64,000 bases of DNA from Geomicrobium sp. JCM 19038. Lineage in GTDB: Bacteria; Bacillota; Bacilli; Bacillales; Marinococcaceae. Positions 9,539 through 18,260 of the stretch are shown piece by piece. Where the stretch lies: NCBI RefSeq assembly GCF_000698125.1, contig NZ_BAXA01000004.1, forward strand, positions 186,001 through 250,000, read 5' to 3'. The position numbers and the translations under genes are program-made. Position 1 is the stretch's first letter. Each line of letters opens with the position of its first letter. A model generated the notes under the pieces. That model was not told where the DNA came from. It searched no databases and saw only the letters and a list, made by a program, of their open reading frames with translations.

Positions 9539-10074
9539 GTATGCGTTTGGGGGTAACGAAAGAAGGAGGTTGTCCTTCGGTAATTGGAGCATAAACAGTT
9601 GTTATTTATGGATAACTTTCACTCGAATTTATCGCTTGTTAAATAATGAAGACATTCAAGGTGGGGCAAGGGAAATTGCATGAAATGTGATGAGAATTTA
9701 ACGTTCTGTGAACTCGAGTTTTAGAAGGTCAATGTTCAAGCAATCGATAAGTTTAAAATTAAAGTGATTGATTTAATAAATTTGTAAACTGAATATCGAA
9801 AAAAAGGACTAATGACACGAGATTTGAAGGTACTAAGTTTCATTGAGATTCGACCTCTTAACTAAAATACGACAATCCGTACCAAAGGACTTGTCATAAA
9901 GTGCGGATTGATTGTTATTATCGACACACTATATTTCCATTAATTGGATAAATTGTTAAGGGATAAGTTGTCTGAATCTTCATTACTTGATTTGTTCTTG
10001 TAATATGGTACTTTACTATACTATGAGCAACTACTGAACTAAGAAAATACTCAAATTGTAGATAGGGAGAATCT
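9539..10074. other. Intergenic region upstream of the Tad locus
   Basis: This is 536 bp without a credible gene. It contains a 10-bp inverted repeat, CAATCCGTAC (9873-9882) with GTGCGGATTG (9901-9910), 9 of 10 pairs. A weak promoter-like pair also lies close to the first Tad-locus gene: TTGTTC at 9992-9997 and TATACT at 10017-10022, with a long 19-nt spacer. The leader is likely to carry the control region of the pilus operon. Confidence 0.4.
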
Positions 10075-10458
10075 ATGGTCTGGATTCAAGGATCAAAAAC
10101 AGTTCTTGTGGATCAGTTAATGATTGCAAATGGATACATGTCAAGATTAAAAGGACTACTTGGGAAAAATAACTTGGACGATCGAGAAGGGTTATTGTTG
10201 TATCCTTGTCAACAAGTTCATACGTGGTTCATGAGATTTCCAATTGACTGTGTTTATTTAGAGAAAATTAATAATAATGAGTATCGAATTAAAGAAACGT
10301 TCGAGAATGTTGCATCGTGGAAAATACTGCCGTACGCAAAGTCTGTATACGGCGTTTTGGAGCTAAGAAGTGGTGCGGTTTTAGAATATGGACTTCTAAA
10401 AGGGCAGTGTCTCTATATAGATCCCGGTGAAAGAAAGGAAGGTAAAGATGGACATTAG
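10075..10458 (+). CDS. DUF192 family protein at the head of the Tad locus
   Basis: This is a 127-residue protein of the DUF192 family, recognised by the core RLKGLLGK...GLLLYPCQQVHTWFMRFPIDCVYL and the C-terminal VLELRSGAVLEYGLLKGQ. Many family members have a signal peptide; this one does not. The biochemical function of the family is unknown, but DUF192 genes are often found beside Tad/Flp pilus genes. The ribosome site AGGGAGA precedes ATG 10075. The gene overlaps the start of the next one by 11 nt. Confidence 0.8.
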   Translation: MVWIQGSKTVLVDQLMIANGYMSRLKGLLGKNNLDDREGLLLYPCQQVHTWFMRFPIDCVYLEKINNNEYRIKETFENVASWKILPYAKSVYGVLELRSGAVLEYGLLKGQCLYIDPGERKEGKDGH

Positions 10459-11212
10459 CAAGGAACAAACACAGCCACAAACGTTTAAAGATTTGATGCG
10501 CAACATGAGTCAAAACGGAAAGCGAGTGTTCTTAGTCTCTATACCTGGGACGCTACTTATCAGTGTTCCTCTCATAACGGTATTATTTTTCTTTTTTGAT
10601 TACATGATTCAACTAGGCGTGAGTGTTGTTGAGATCGAGGCGTTACGGATATTTAATCAAGCGTTACTGTTTAGTGTTTTAGGAGTCCAAGTATTTTATT
10701 TGTTATTACTCGATCGAGAGCTTCCTTTTAAGAAGCGTGTACTAACGGGTTTAAAAAAGACTGCTCTAGTGTTTCCGGCGATTATTGTTGCGACAATTCT
10801 TTATACGGTGCTTACGACGTTTGGGTTGGCGCTCCTCGTTATACCAGGCTTAATTATCTACGCTTATCTAGGTTTATTTGCTCAGACGATCGCTTTTGAG
10901 AATAAAGGAATCGTTAAGTCCTTAATGCGAAGCCGTCAACTTGTAATTGGTTCATTCTGGCGAATACTAGGTCTGTTATTGCTCATCATTATCGCATCCA
11001 ATGTACTCATCGTAGGTGCAGAAATCCTCTTTCTATTCATGTTAGGAACTCCAATATTCTGGGTGGATATCGTCATTAATACAATACTATATCTTTTTAT
11101 GATGCCATTTATCGGCTCATTGTATATGAGCATGTATTTTGATTTACGAGCACGACAAGAAGCATTCGATTATGCTGTGTTTTCAAAAGAGCGTGGGCAA
11201 TTGGTTTCGTAA
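10448..11212 (+). CDS. Multi-pass membrane protein, GPDP-membrane/YciC-like
   Basis: This is a 254-residue integral membrane protein with about six hydrophobic segments. A short polar N terminus with TFKDLMRNMSQNGKRV precedes the first helix. The glycine/proline-rich motif LLVIPGLIIYAYLGLFAQTI, followed by SLMRSRQLVIGSFWRI, resembles membrane proteins annotated as the GPDP membrane domain or DUF975. Its function is unknown. ATG 10448 is chosen because GGAAGGTAAAG precedes it. It lies inside the pilus operon, between DUF192 and cpaB, so a role in assembling or anchoring the machine is possible but unproven. Confidence 0.6.
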   Translation: MDISKEQTQPQTFKDLMRNMSQNGKRVFLVSIPGTLLISVPLITVLFFFFDYMIQLGVSVVEIEALRIFNQALLFSVLGVQVFYLLLLDRELPFKKRVLTGLKKTALVFPAIIVATILYTVLTTFGLALLVIPGLIIYAYLGLFAQTIAFENKGIVKSLMRSRQLVIGSFWRILGLLLLIIIASNVLIVGAEILFLFMLGTPIFWVDIVINTILYLFMMPFIGSLYMSMYFDLRARQEAFDYAVFSKERGQLVS

Positions 11213-11240
11213 TGAATGAGACGGGTCAGGAGGATCATTG

Positions 11241-11966
11241 ATGTTTGCTAAATTAAGTTGGCGTTTAATTCTTATACTTGGAAGTGCTGGGTTAATTGCT
11301 TATTTAACCTTTCAATATTTGGATTCATTGCAACAGACGACCGAGGTTGTCGTCAGTGATCGTACGATTGCTGAACAAACCGAAATTACAGAAGAAATGT
11401 TAACGACAGTGAACGTTGAAGCTAGTGCAGTAGAAACGCTTCTTCCAAACCGTGTTCAAGATCCTGAATCAGTTATTGGTGCGATTACAAGACAAGAAAT
11501 CGAATCTGGAAAACCGGTGTTATTAGATCCAGAGCAGATCGTTTTTCCAGAAGATGCCGCAGAATATGTCACAGCTTCAGGGAATATTGATGCTTCTGAA
11601 TTTATTCCTGACGAAATGCGGTTATACACTTTGGCGTTAAATCCACAAGCAGCTGTGGACAACTCCTTGCAAAAAGGAGACCACGTTGACGTTGTGTATA
11701 CAGCAGAAGATGGACAAGGAGAGAACTATTCTCGAATGCTCATTCAATATGCAGAAGTGTACGAAGTCGAGTCCTACAATGAAGATTCGCTTGCTGACCT
11801 GGCAAAAGATTCAACCGTACAGCATGTAACGTTACTCGTGAACCCACAAGAAGTTGTGGCGCTCGGAAATGCGGTTGAGAACGGCTCATTAAGCTTAGCG
11901 TTAAATCCTTCAAACGGAGAGTCAATTGATTTGGAGATCATAAGAGAGTCAACACTAGAAAGCTAG
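11241..11966 (+). CDS. cpaB: Flp pilus assembly protein CpaB/RcpC
   Basis: This is a 241-residue CpaB/RcpC-family protein. One N-terminal membrane anchor (LILILGSAGLIAYLTF) is followed by an SAF-type domain starting TTEVVVSDRTIAEQTEIT. The RcpC-like core, KGDHVDVVYTAEDG and the closing beta strands, is on the outer face. In didermal bacteria CpaB works with the secretin. No secretin exists here, as expected for a monoderm, so it may act in the cell wall zone. ATG 11241 follows TCAGGAGGATC. Confidence 0.85.
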   Translation: MFAKLSWRLILILGSAGLIAYLTFQYLDSLQQTTEVVVSDRTIAEQTEITEEMLTTVNVEASAVETLLPNRVQDPESVIGAITRQEIESGKPVLLDPEQIVFPEDAAEYVTASGNIDASEFIPDEMRLYTLALNPQAAVDNSLQKGDHVDVVYTAEDGQGENYSRMLIQYAEVYEVESYNEDSLADLAKDSTVQHVTLLVNPQEVVALGNAVENGSLSLALNPSNGESIDLEIIRESTLES

Positions 11967-11984
11967 AAAAGGAGGTGCCAGCTC

Positions 11985-13238
11985 ATGGATGCAGATTTTA
12001 TTCCAGGCAGACATTCAAGCGAGTCATTGACGGTCGCAATTATTGATCAAGACCCAAGTTACCGCGCAGATATTAACCGGTATTACGAACATAGCGATGA
12101 TTTAGTCTCGGTCATTTTTCAAGGAGAAACGTTGACAGATTTATATGAATATCTAGGAAGCAATACGGTTGATATTCTCTTAATTAACGTCGAAGCGACG
12201 AAAGCAGACCCAGCGTGGTATCGCAATTTATTAACCTATGATACTCAGAAAATTATTCTCGTTGCTGAACAGCTCCATATCGTCCAAGAAACCGAGTTAA
12301 TTCACGAAAATGTTGATCTTATCTATAAGTACACACCGATGGGAACGTACACTCAGAAGATGTTATCGTTCACGCCAATCGGACAAGACAAAGATATTTT
12401 TACGAGTGTAAACGCCGCTGCAAAAGAGCATACCGATAAAAAAATCTCATTGTTTTACTCTCCTAAAGGAGGCGTCGGCACGACGACCATTGCAGTGAAC
12501 ACGGCCGCGCAACTCACGTTAAAAGATAAAGACGTGTTGCTCGTAGACTTTGCACTTTTCGGTCATGTCTCAGTTGCCTTTAATCTTCCACAAGGAACAA
12601 AAGGTCTTTCGGACGTCGTGACTTATCTGGAGCAAGGGCGTCAAGATGATGAAGAACTTGATGAGGTGTTACGTCAGTCCATTGAAACGGTCAGCCTCCA
12701 AGGAAAAAAGTTAAGTGTACTAAGTGCAGGGTCGCCATTAAAGATGGCAGCTTTGTCACTCGATCATACAGATCGAATTATGGAAGCATTGCAACGGCTA
12801 GACTATGACATGATTGTTGTTGATTCTTCAACCGACTTGTCTGAGCGTAATATTTCATTGATGAGCAATGCGACGGATTTGTTTTTCGTCTTAACGACAG
12901 ACGTTGCAGCGAACTGGTCGATGTTGTCTTCTGTCGATATTATTCGCAAGTTACACCGCCCGTTGCAAAATCGTTATCTCATTATTAATGCTTATCATGA
13001 TTCAATTGGATTCCCGATTTCTGAAATGGAATCCATGTTATCTATGAAAGTATCAGCAGTGATCCCACATAAATACGAGCAAGTACAAGGATATGCAAAC
13101 CGTGGCATTGTGATGGCAGAAAAGCCAGCACTCAAGATTAATAAGCATTACCGAAGTATCGCAAACTTAATTGAGCCGATGTTCGAGAAGAAGGAAGTCG
13201 CGAAACGCAACGGTCTAAGAAAAGGAGTGCTTGCGTAA
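11985..13238 (+). CDS. tadZ: Flp pilus assembly ATPase TadZ/CpaE (MinD-like)
   Basis: This 417-residue protein probably places the pilus machine in the cell. The N-terminal part (about 10-130) resembles an atypical response-regulator receiver domain (VAIIDQDPSYRADINRYYEH...DILLINVE). The C-terminal part is a ParA/MinD-type ATPase with the deviant Walker A KGGVGTT (161-167), Walker A-prime VLLVDFALFGH, and Walker B-like MIVVDSSTDLSE. The receiver phosphoacceptor Asp is not in its usual place, as is common in TadZ. AAAGGAGGTG precedes ATG 11985. The stop overlaps the tadA start (TAATG). Confidence 0.87.
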   Translation: MDADFIPGRHSSESLTVAIIDQDPSYRADINRYYEHSDDLVSVIFQGETLTDLYEYLGSNTVDILLINVEATKADPAWYRNLLTYDTQKIILVAEQLHIVQETELIHENVDLIYKYTPMGTYTQKMLSFTPIGQDKDIFTSVNAAAKEHTDKKISLFYSPKGGVGTTTIAVNTAAQLTLKDKDVLLVDFALFGHVSVAFNLPQGTKGLSDVVTYLEQGRQDDEELDEVLRQSIETVSLQGKKLSVLSAGSPLKMAALSLDHTDRIMEALQRLDYDMIVVDSSTDLSERNISLMSNATDLFFVLTTDVAANWSMLSSVDIIRKLHRPLQNRYLIINAYHDSIGFPISEMESMLSMKVSAVIPHKYEQVQGYANRGIVMAEKPALKINKHYRSIANLIEPMFEKKEVAKRNGLRKGVLA

Positions 13239-14619
13239 TGGGAATAGAACAGGCAATTAAGCGTAAGCAACGAGAAAATGAAGGCCAAGAACAACTGTGG
13301 AATGAGGACTTAGATGTCGAGATTGACCAATTAAAGCAGTCGGTTCGAGAAGATATTGTTAAACAAGGAAACAAAGACCATAAGATTCTAAGCAATAACG
13401 ATCGTTTACGGGCAGCGGTTTGGTATTCACTTGAGCAAAAAGAGACGATGAATCATCAAGACTTGCTGTTAACAACAGATGAGCGGAAGTTGCTTACCGA
13501 CGAAATTATGCAACAGCTCATCGGTTACGGGATTATTGATCCGCTTGTACGCAGACAAGACATTACGGAGATCATGATTAATGGTACGGATGACGTGTTT
13601 ATCGAGGAAAACGGTCGCCTTGGCTATGCGTACGATGAAGACGGAGAGCGCATCCGTTTCAAGTCAGAAGCGGACCTTTTGACGATTATTGAGAAGATTG
13701 TAGCGCCGATTAACCGAAAAATCGATGAAGCGAATCCGATTGTAGATGCACGACTTCCTGATGGCTCTCGTGTAAACGTCGTTATTCGTCCAATTTCCCT
13801 TGGCGGACCGATCATTACGATAAGAAAGTTCCCGAGTGATCCATTTACGATGGAAAAGCTTATTGACTTCGGTGCACTGGACACACCGATTGCTGAATGG
13901 TTGAAAAAACTCGTCGAGGCGAAGTATAACATCGTCATCTCTGGAGGAACTGGTTCAGGGAAAACAACGTTTCTTAACGCATTAAGCATGTACATCCCAA
14001 ACCATGAACGTGTGATTACCGTCGAGGATTCAGCGGAACTTAAGCTAACACAAATCCAGAACTTAGTTAGTCTAGAAACAAGACCTGCAAACGTGGAAGG
14101 AAAAGGCGAGATTACGATGCGAGATCTCGTTCGTACGGCTCTTCGAATGCGCCCAGATCGAATCGTCGTCGGTGAGGTCCGTGGTGGAGAAGCTCTAGAC
14201 ATGCTGCAAGCGATGAATACGGGTCATGATGCTCCTTAACGACAGGCCACGCCAATTCATCAGTCGATATGTTATCAAGATTAGAAACGATGGTGCTCAT
14301 GTCTGGTCTTGATTTACCGATTCCAGCAATTCGTAGACAAATCTCTTCATCGGTCGAGTTAATCGTTCAACTCGGAAGGCTGCGTGACGGTTCAAGACGC
14401 GTGCTACAAATCACAGAAATCCTCGGTGAAGAAAAAGGAGAAATTCAGCATCGTGATTTGTTCCGCTTTCAAATTAACGCAGATGAAAGCACAAAAGATA
14501 AAGTCGTCGGTAGGTTAGTGCCAACGGGTGCAGCGATGGAACAAGTAGAAAAGTGGCAATCCGCAGGTTACGGTGAGCAACCGCTTGAAGAACCGAAGAT
14601 GGTCCATCACTATTCTTGA
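13238..14619 (+). CDS. tadA: Flp pilus assembly ATPase TadA/CpaF, one frame break
   Basis: This secretion/pilus ATPase of the type II/IV family powers pilin polymerisation. It has 460 residues after repair. Seen are the N-terminal domain, GGTGSGKT (236-243), the Asp box ITVEDSAEL and Walker B MRPDRIVVGEVRGGEALDML. At about 14230 the frame breaks in CATGATGCTCC. One missing G restores GHDGSLTTGHANSS, the invariant His box, and joins the C-terminal part beginning MLSRLETMVLMSG. It works with TadB and TadC in the membrane. Confidence 0.9.
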
Positions 14620-14632
14620 GGAGTGACCGAGC

Positions 14633-15544
14633 ATGCTTTTAACTTATATAGCGATTGTGGTCCTGCTTTTGATTATGTTGAAAGCAATTGTTGAACTCAC
14701 ACAAATACTCATCTATGGGACCGTGCCACAGAAAAAAATACTAGAAAAATCGTTCAAGCGTTTAGAAGGTAAAAAGAAATCGGTTTACAGTACAAAATCA
14801 ACAGAAGAGCGTCAAGCATCGAAACGTCGGATTAACTTGCTCCAAACAGCTGTTATATGTGTAATTCTTTTTTTACTAGGTATGATGTTGTTCCGAAGTG
14901 CTTTCTTTGCGATTTTAATTGCTTTATTAGGTCTGTTTTATCCGAAAGTAAAGGCAAGTCATGATCAGCAAAAGCAAGAGAAGGTCATGTTGTTGCAATT
15001 TAGAGATGCCATTCTTTCATTGGCAAGCTCCTTAAAAGCAGGTACATCTCTCCAGGTAGCATTACGACGTTGTGAAACAGACATGACTCGAGAGCTGCAG
15101 CTTCAAAAGGACAAGCCGATGCTTGAAGCATTGGAGCGAATTAACGGAGACATTCAACTAGGTACACCGGTTGAAGAAGCGTTACAAACGTTTAAAAACG
15201 AACATGACACCATTGAGGACATCGCCCAATTTGTTGACGCCATTCTTATGACGAGAACAAAAGGTGGTAATTTAGCGGATGTTATTGATAACACAGCAGA
15301 GTCGATCTCAGACAAAATTATGATTCAACAAGAGATTAAAGTGGCAACGGCACAAAAGAAAATGGAAGCGTCACTGCTTACGTTTATGCCCGTTGGAATC
15401 GTCGTCGTTTTGATGATGTTAAATCCTGATTATATGCAACCGATGTACGATCAAACACTCGGAACGTTTATGCTGTTCGCAGCAGTGCTCATGCTTATCG
15501 CAAATTACTTCATCGGTAGAAAGGTGACGAATATTGATGTGTAA
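14633..15544 (+). CDS. tadB: Flp pilus assembly membrane protein TadB
   Basis: This is a 303-residue inner-membrane platform protein with a T2SF domain. One helix lies at the N terminus, two around 80-110 and two at the C terminus (FMPVGIVVVLMMLNP; LFAAVLMLIANYFIG). The T2SF core includes LASSLKAGTSLQVALRR and TKGGNLADVIDNTA. It should form the assembly platform with TadC, on which TadA acts. The ribosome site TTGAGGAGTG comes 14 nt after the tadA stop. Confidence 0.88.
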   Translation: MLLTYIAIVVLLLIMLKAIVELTQILIYGTVPQKKILEKSFKRLEGKKKSVYSTKSTEERQASKRRINLLQTAVICVILFLLGMMLFRSAFFAILIALLGLFYPKVKASHDQQKQEKVMLLQFRDAILSLASSLKAGTSLQVALRRCETDMTRELQLQKDKPMLEALERINGDIQLGTPVEEALQTFKNEHDTIEDIAQFVDAILMTRTKGGNLADVIDNTAESISDKIMIQQEIKVATAQKKMEASLLTFMPVGIVVVLMMLNPDYMQPMYDQTLGTFMLFAAVLMLIANYFIGRKVTNIDV

Positions 15545-15562
15545 AGGGAGGGGGGACCAGAC

Positions 15563-16458
15563 GTGGCCATCATCATATCCGCATTGATGTTTGTGTTTAT
15601 TGTAGTACTTCTAACACCAAAGCAATGGGTGGAAGCGAGTAGCATCAAGAAACGTCTCGCAGTGGAAGAAGAAGTACTCATTGAAGAGGAACGACGCTTT
15701 ACAATTCGCAAAGCAACACCTGCTGTGATGAGATTGCTCTCACTCGTCAACTTTCGGTTATCGATTGAACGAAGAGAACAACTTGAAACGAAAGTTCAAA
15801 TGGCAGGAAAAGCAGAAAAGTATCGTGTGGAAGACATCTTAACGATGAAAATGATGGCTGCGGTCGGTTTAATGAGTTATTTCCTCTTCCTAGGGGTCGT
15901 TGCCAACAGCCCGATGCTTTTCCTAGTTGCTATGGTAACAGCGCTCATGGGCTATATTCTCCCTGAGCATTGGTTAAAGATTCTAGGAAGCAAACGGAAA
16001 GATCAGATCAAGAAAGAACTGCCGTATGTTATCAATGCAATTGCAATTATGAGTGAAGCGGGACTAAATCTTGTGCCTGCAATGAAAGAAGTTGCGGATA
16101 AGAAAAAAGGTGTTCTTGCTGATGAATTGCAACTTGTCATTCGAGATGTGTCAGTCGGAATCTCCCAAATAACGGCACTAGAACGAATGGCAGAACGTTG
16201 TCAGGTGGATGAAGTGAACCGATTCGTCTCTGCTGTCACTCAGAATCTGGAACGAGGGGCATCTGGTGTTACGAGAGTTCTTCGAGATCAAGCGAGTGAA
16301 GTGTGGCAGCAGCGTAAGAAGAAAGCCCAAGAACTAGGGAGAAAGCTTCAATGAAACTGTTCCTACCACTCTTGCTCTTGGCGTTCCCGGCAACGGCGAT
16401 CTTCCTTCTCGGTCCTGCAATTCTTGGTGTGATGGACTTTATCTTGTCAATGAATTAA
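15563..16458 (+). CDS. tadC: Flp pilus assembly membrane protein TadC, frame break near the end
   Basis: This is the second T2SF platform protein, about 298 residues after repair. The start is GTG 15563 behind GGGAGGGGGG. Helices lie at the N terminus and around 95-135. The T2SF part contains YVINAIAIMSEAGLNLVPAMKEV and ERGASGVTRVLRDQASEVW. As read, the frame stops at 16354. One missing G near 16337 (CTAGGGAGAAAG) restores the usual last helix, KLFLPLLLLAFPATAIFLLG, ending at TAA 16456-16458. It is the partner of TadB. Confidence 0.88.
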
Positions 16459-16469
16459 GAGGAGGAGCC

Positions 16470-16925
16470 ATGGTTTCAATCAGCATATTAGCAACAACAT
16501 TGCTTATTGCAACGATTATTGATTTGCGAACGTGGAAAATACCGAATTGGTTAACGTTATCAGCGGCAATCATTGGTATTACGCATAATGGCATGATGTA
16601 CGGATTCGATGGTCTGTTTACTAGCTTGCTCGGAATGGTCATTGGCTTTGCAATCTTCTTTTGTTTCTATTTAATGAAAGCTTACGGTGCTGGTGATGTG
16701 AAGTTAATGGCAGCAATTGGTGCCATTATGGGTGTCCCTTTTATTCTATATAGTTCAATCATGATTGTACTCATTGGTGGTCTCGTATCCATTGTTGTAC
16801 TCATTGTTCGGCATAGACAACATAGAAGAAGTGGCACAGAAAAGAAGGAAGTGAACACGGCGTTTCCGTTTAGTCTTTGGATTACTGTAGGGAGTGTGTT
16901 AACGGTATGGCAAATGTATCCATAA
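16470..16925 (+). CDS. tadV: Prepilin peptidase TadV/CpaA (A24 family)
   Basis: This is a 151-residue membrane aspartyl protease that should process the Flp prepilin and TadE/TadG-like proteins. Both catalytic Asp residues are visible: D18 in IIDLRTWKIPN and D76 in the GxGD motif YGAGDVKLM. It lacks the N-methylation domain of PilD, as is usual for TadV. About four to five hydrophobic segments are present. AAGAGGAGGAGCC precedes ATG 16470. It overlaps tadE by 19 nt. Confidence 0.9.
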   Translation: MVSISILATTLLIATIIDLRTWKIPNWLTLSAAIIGITHNGMMYGFDGLFTSLLGMVIGFAIFFCFYLMKAYGAGDVKLMAAIGAIMGVPFILYSSIMIVLIGGLVSIVVLIVRHRQHRRSGTEKKEVNTAFPFSLWITVGSVLTVWQMYP

Positions 16926-17359
16926 CTGTAAGTCCTAAACCGAAGCGATTTTGGCGAAGGGAAGAAGGGCAATCACTTGCAGAGTTCGGTCTCGTAGCAC
17001 CGATTATGTTGATGATTGCGATTGGTGTTCTTTTACTAGGGTATTTTGTGTACTCGCAAATTATTGTTGTGTCAGCTGCCAATCAAGGCGCACGTGCTGG
17101 CAGTGCCATCAGTGCAGATCTTGAGGCAAATCCTGGACAAATGATTCAAGTAGCGCAATCAACAGCAGAATCGACATTAAGCCAAGGGTTGAACATTAAC
17201 CAAGGTCAAGTCTCGTCTGTTGTAAACGGAGATCAGTTCCAAACGACCGTTTCTTATGAGTTCCGGTTTCCAGTAGGCATTCCCGGTACAAACATTCCAA
17301 CATCCTACTTAATTGAGCATACGTCGAGCTATCACATATGGGGGCGAGATGACGAATGA
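16907..17359 (+). CDS. tadE: TadE-like pseudopilin
   Basis: This is a 150-residue TadE-domain protein. A short basic leader ends in RREEGQSLAEFGLVAPIM and then a long hydrophobic helix, the usual pseudopilin layout, so the prepilin peptidase encoded just upstream may cleave after the Gly. The rest is a small periplasm-like or external domain (AANQGARAGSAIS...). ATG 16907 is preferred to the more upstream in-frame start because it matches the family N terminus, and GGGAG lies 12 nt upstream. An ATGA overlap joins it to the next gene. Confidence 0.85.
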   Translation: MANVSITVSPKPKRFWRREEGQSLAEFGLVAPIMLMIAIGVLLLGYFVYSQIIVVSAANQGARAGSAISADLEANPGQMIQVAQSTAESTLSQGLNINQGQVSSVVNGDQFQTTVSYEFRFPVGIPGTNIPTSYLIEHTSSYHIWGRDDE

Positions 17360-17810
17360 AGCGATGGCTAAACGATGAAGAAGGTGGCGTGTATCCCTTA
17401 GCTGCAGGCATTATTGTTTTTGTTCTTGCGTTTGGGGGATTACTCATCGATGGCGGCATGACCATCTATCATCATACGAAACTATCAAGTGCAGTTGACG
17501 CTGCCACCGTTGCAACGCTAGATGCCTATGACCGAGAGCTGTGGGAAGAGTCCGGCGAGATCTCGTTAAATGATAACGAAGTTCGTGCCATTGCGACCCG
17601 CTATTTAACACAGAACATGGAAGAAGCTTCAATTCGCAATTTAACGATTGATGCTCAAGAAATCGCGTCACCTTAGAAGCAAGTGCAACCGCTCCGCTAT
17701 TCTTTATGGCGATGTTTAATCAATACGAGACTGAAGTACAAGCCTCTGCATCTGCTAGTCTCGATGATTCAAACTTTGAAGGCGGAGAAGAAGAGGAGAG
17801 CGACGATTAA
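17356..17810 (+). CDS. TadG-like pilus assembly protein (N-terminal Flp-like domain), frame break
   Basis: This is about 151 residues after repair. The N terminus WLNDEEGGVYPLAAGIIVFVLAFGG plus DGGMTIYHHTKLSSAVDAAT is the hydrophobic start shared by TadG-type proteins, whose full-length forms carry a von Willebrand domain. That domain is absent here, though the VWA lipoprotein at 22981 might replace it. The frame breaks near 17660 (CAAGAAATCGCG). One extra A gives NRVTLEASATAPLFFMAMF and a very acidic C terminus ending at TAA 17808-17810. Confidence 0.75.
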
Positions 17811-17814
17811 GTTT

Positions 17815-18150
17815 TTAAAGCAACGAGATGATTTAGAACGGTTATTGTTCTAAAACGGAGAATACATTCGCCCTCATGCTATGAAACTATTTATAAAGTA
17901 CAAAAGAAAGATAAGAATGTGAGTTCGTAGAAAGATGTTTCGCAACCTTCGAAAGGAAATGACAAGTTCCGAAGACATTTCTCCATGAATTATACGAGAA
18001 ACGAATCAAACTTAAGGTACAAACATGTATACGAAGAGAGACTATTTAACGTTCTTGGAAAAGAAGAAACCAACAAATGAAAGATTTAAGGAACAATCAC
18101 TAGATATTGTAAATAGTGGATGGATTTTTACACCTGATTATGCGTTTTGA
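17815..18150 (+). pseudogene. Decayed duplicate of the C-terminal half of the next gene
   Basis: One frame through 17815-18150 aligns without gaps large enough to shift frame to the last third of the protein at 18261-19157. Matches include LERLLF*NGEY to LERLLFSNGEY, SP*IIRETN to SPRLIRETN, MYTKRDYLTFLEKK to MQTKKDFLHFLENK, and PTNERFKEQ to PTDKERFQEQ. Four in-frame stops interrupt it (TAA 17851, TGA 17920, TGA 17986, TAA 18013). Unlike the other broken genes in the window, the frame is kept and the damage is nonsense changes, so this is true decay of an old tandem copy. Confidence 0.8.
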
Positions 18151-18260
18151 TTTTTGGCATATTTCATAAGAGAGCAAGTAAAAGGTTAGCTAGTAAAATA
18201 ATTAAAGATCCTCATAGAAGTCAAAGTTCTAATTCAGTTAACATGAACAAGGAATGATAA

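Noticed and set aside
9493-9556. The extended C terminus of the peptide-binding protein through the terminator
   Set aside because: The residues come from the terminator stem and T-run. One missing C upstream gives the family-like end and a stop at 9492.
13624-14202. A 192-residue minus-strand frame inside tadA
   Set aside because: It is a shadow of the conserved TadA ATPase domain; the residues are low-complexity Ser/Arg and no ribosome site is present.
14225-14235. Programmed ribosomal frameshifting as the cause of the tadA break (and similar breaks)
   Set aside because: There are no slippery heptamers or shared structure, many unrelated genes are hit, and one missing homopolymer base explains each case.
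18150-18257. A 35-codon open stretch after the pseudogene (contains KRASKRLASKIIKDP)
   Set aside because: It has no start codon near its beginning and no ribosome site. Likeness to other short membrane-associated proteins is too weak to call.
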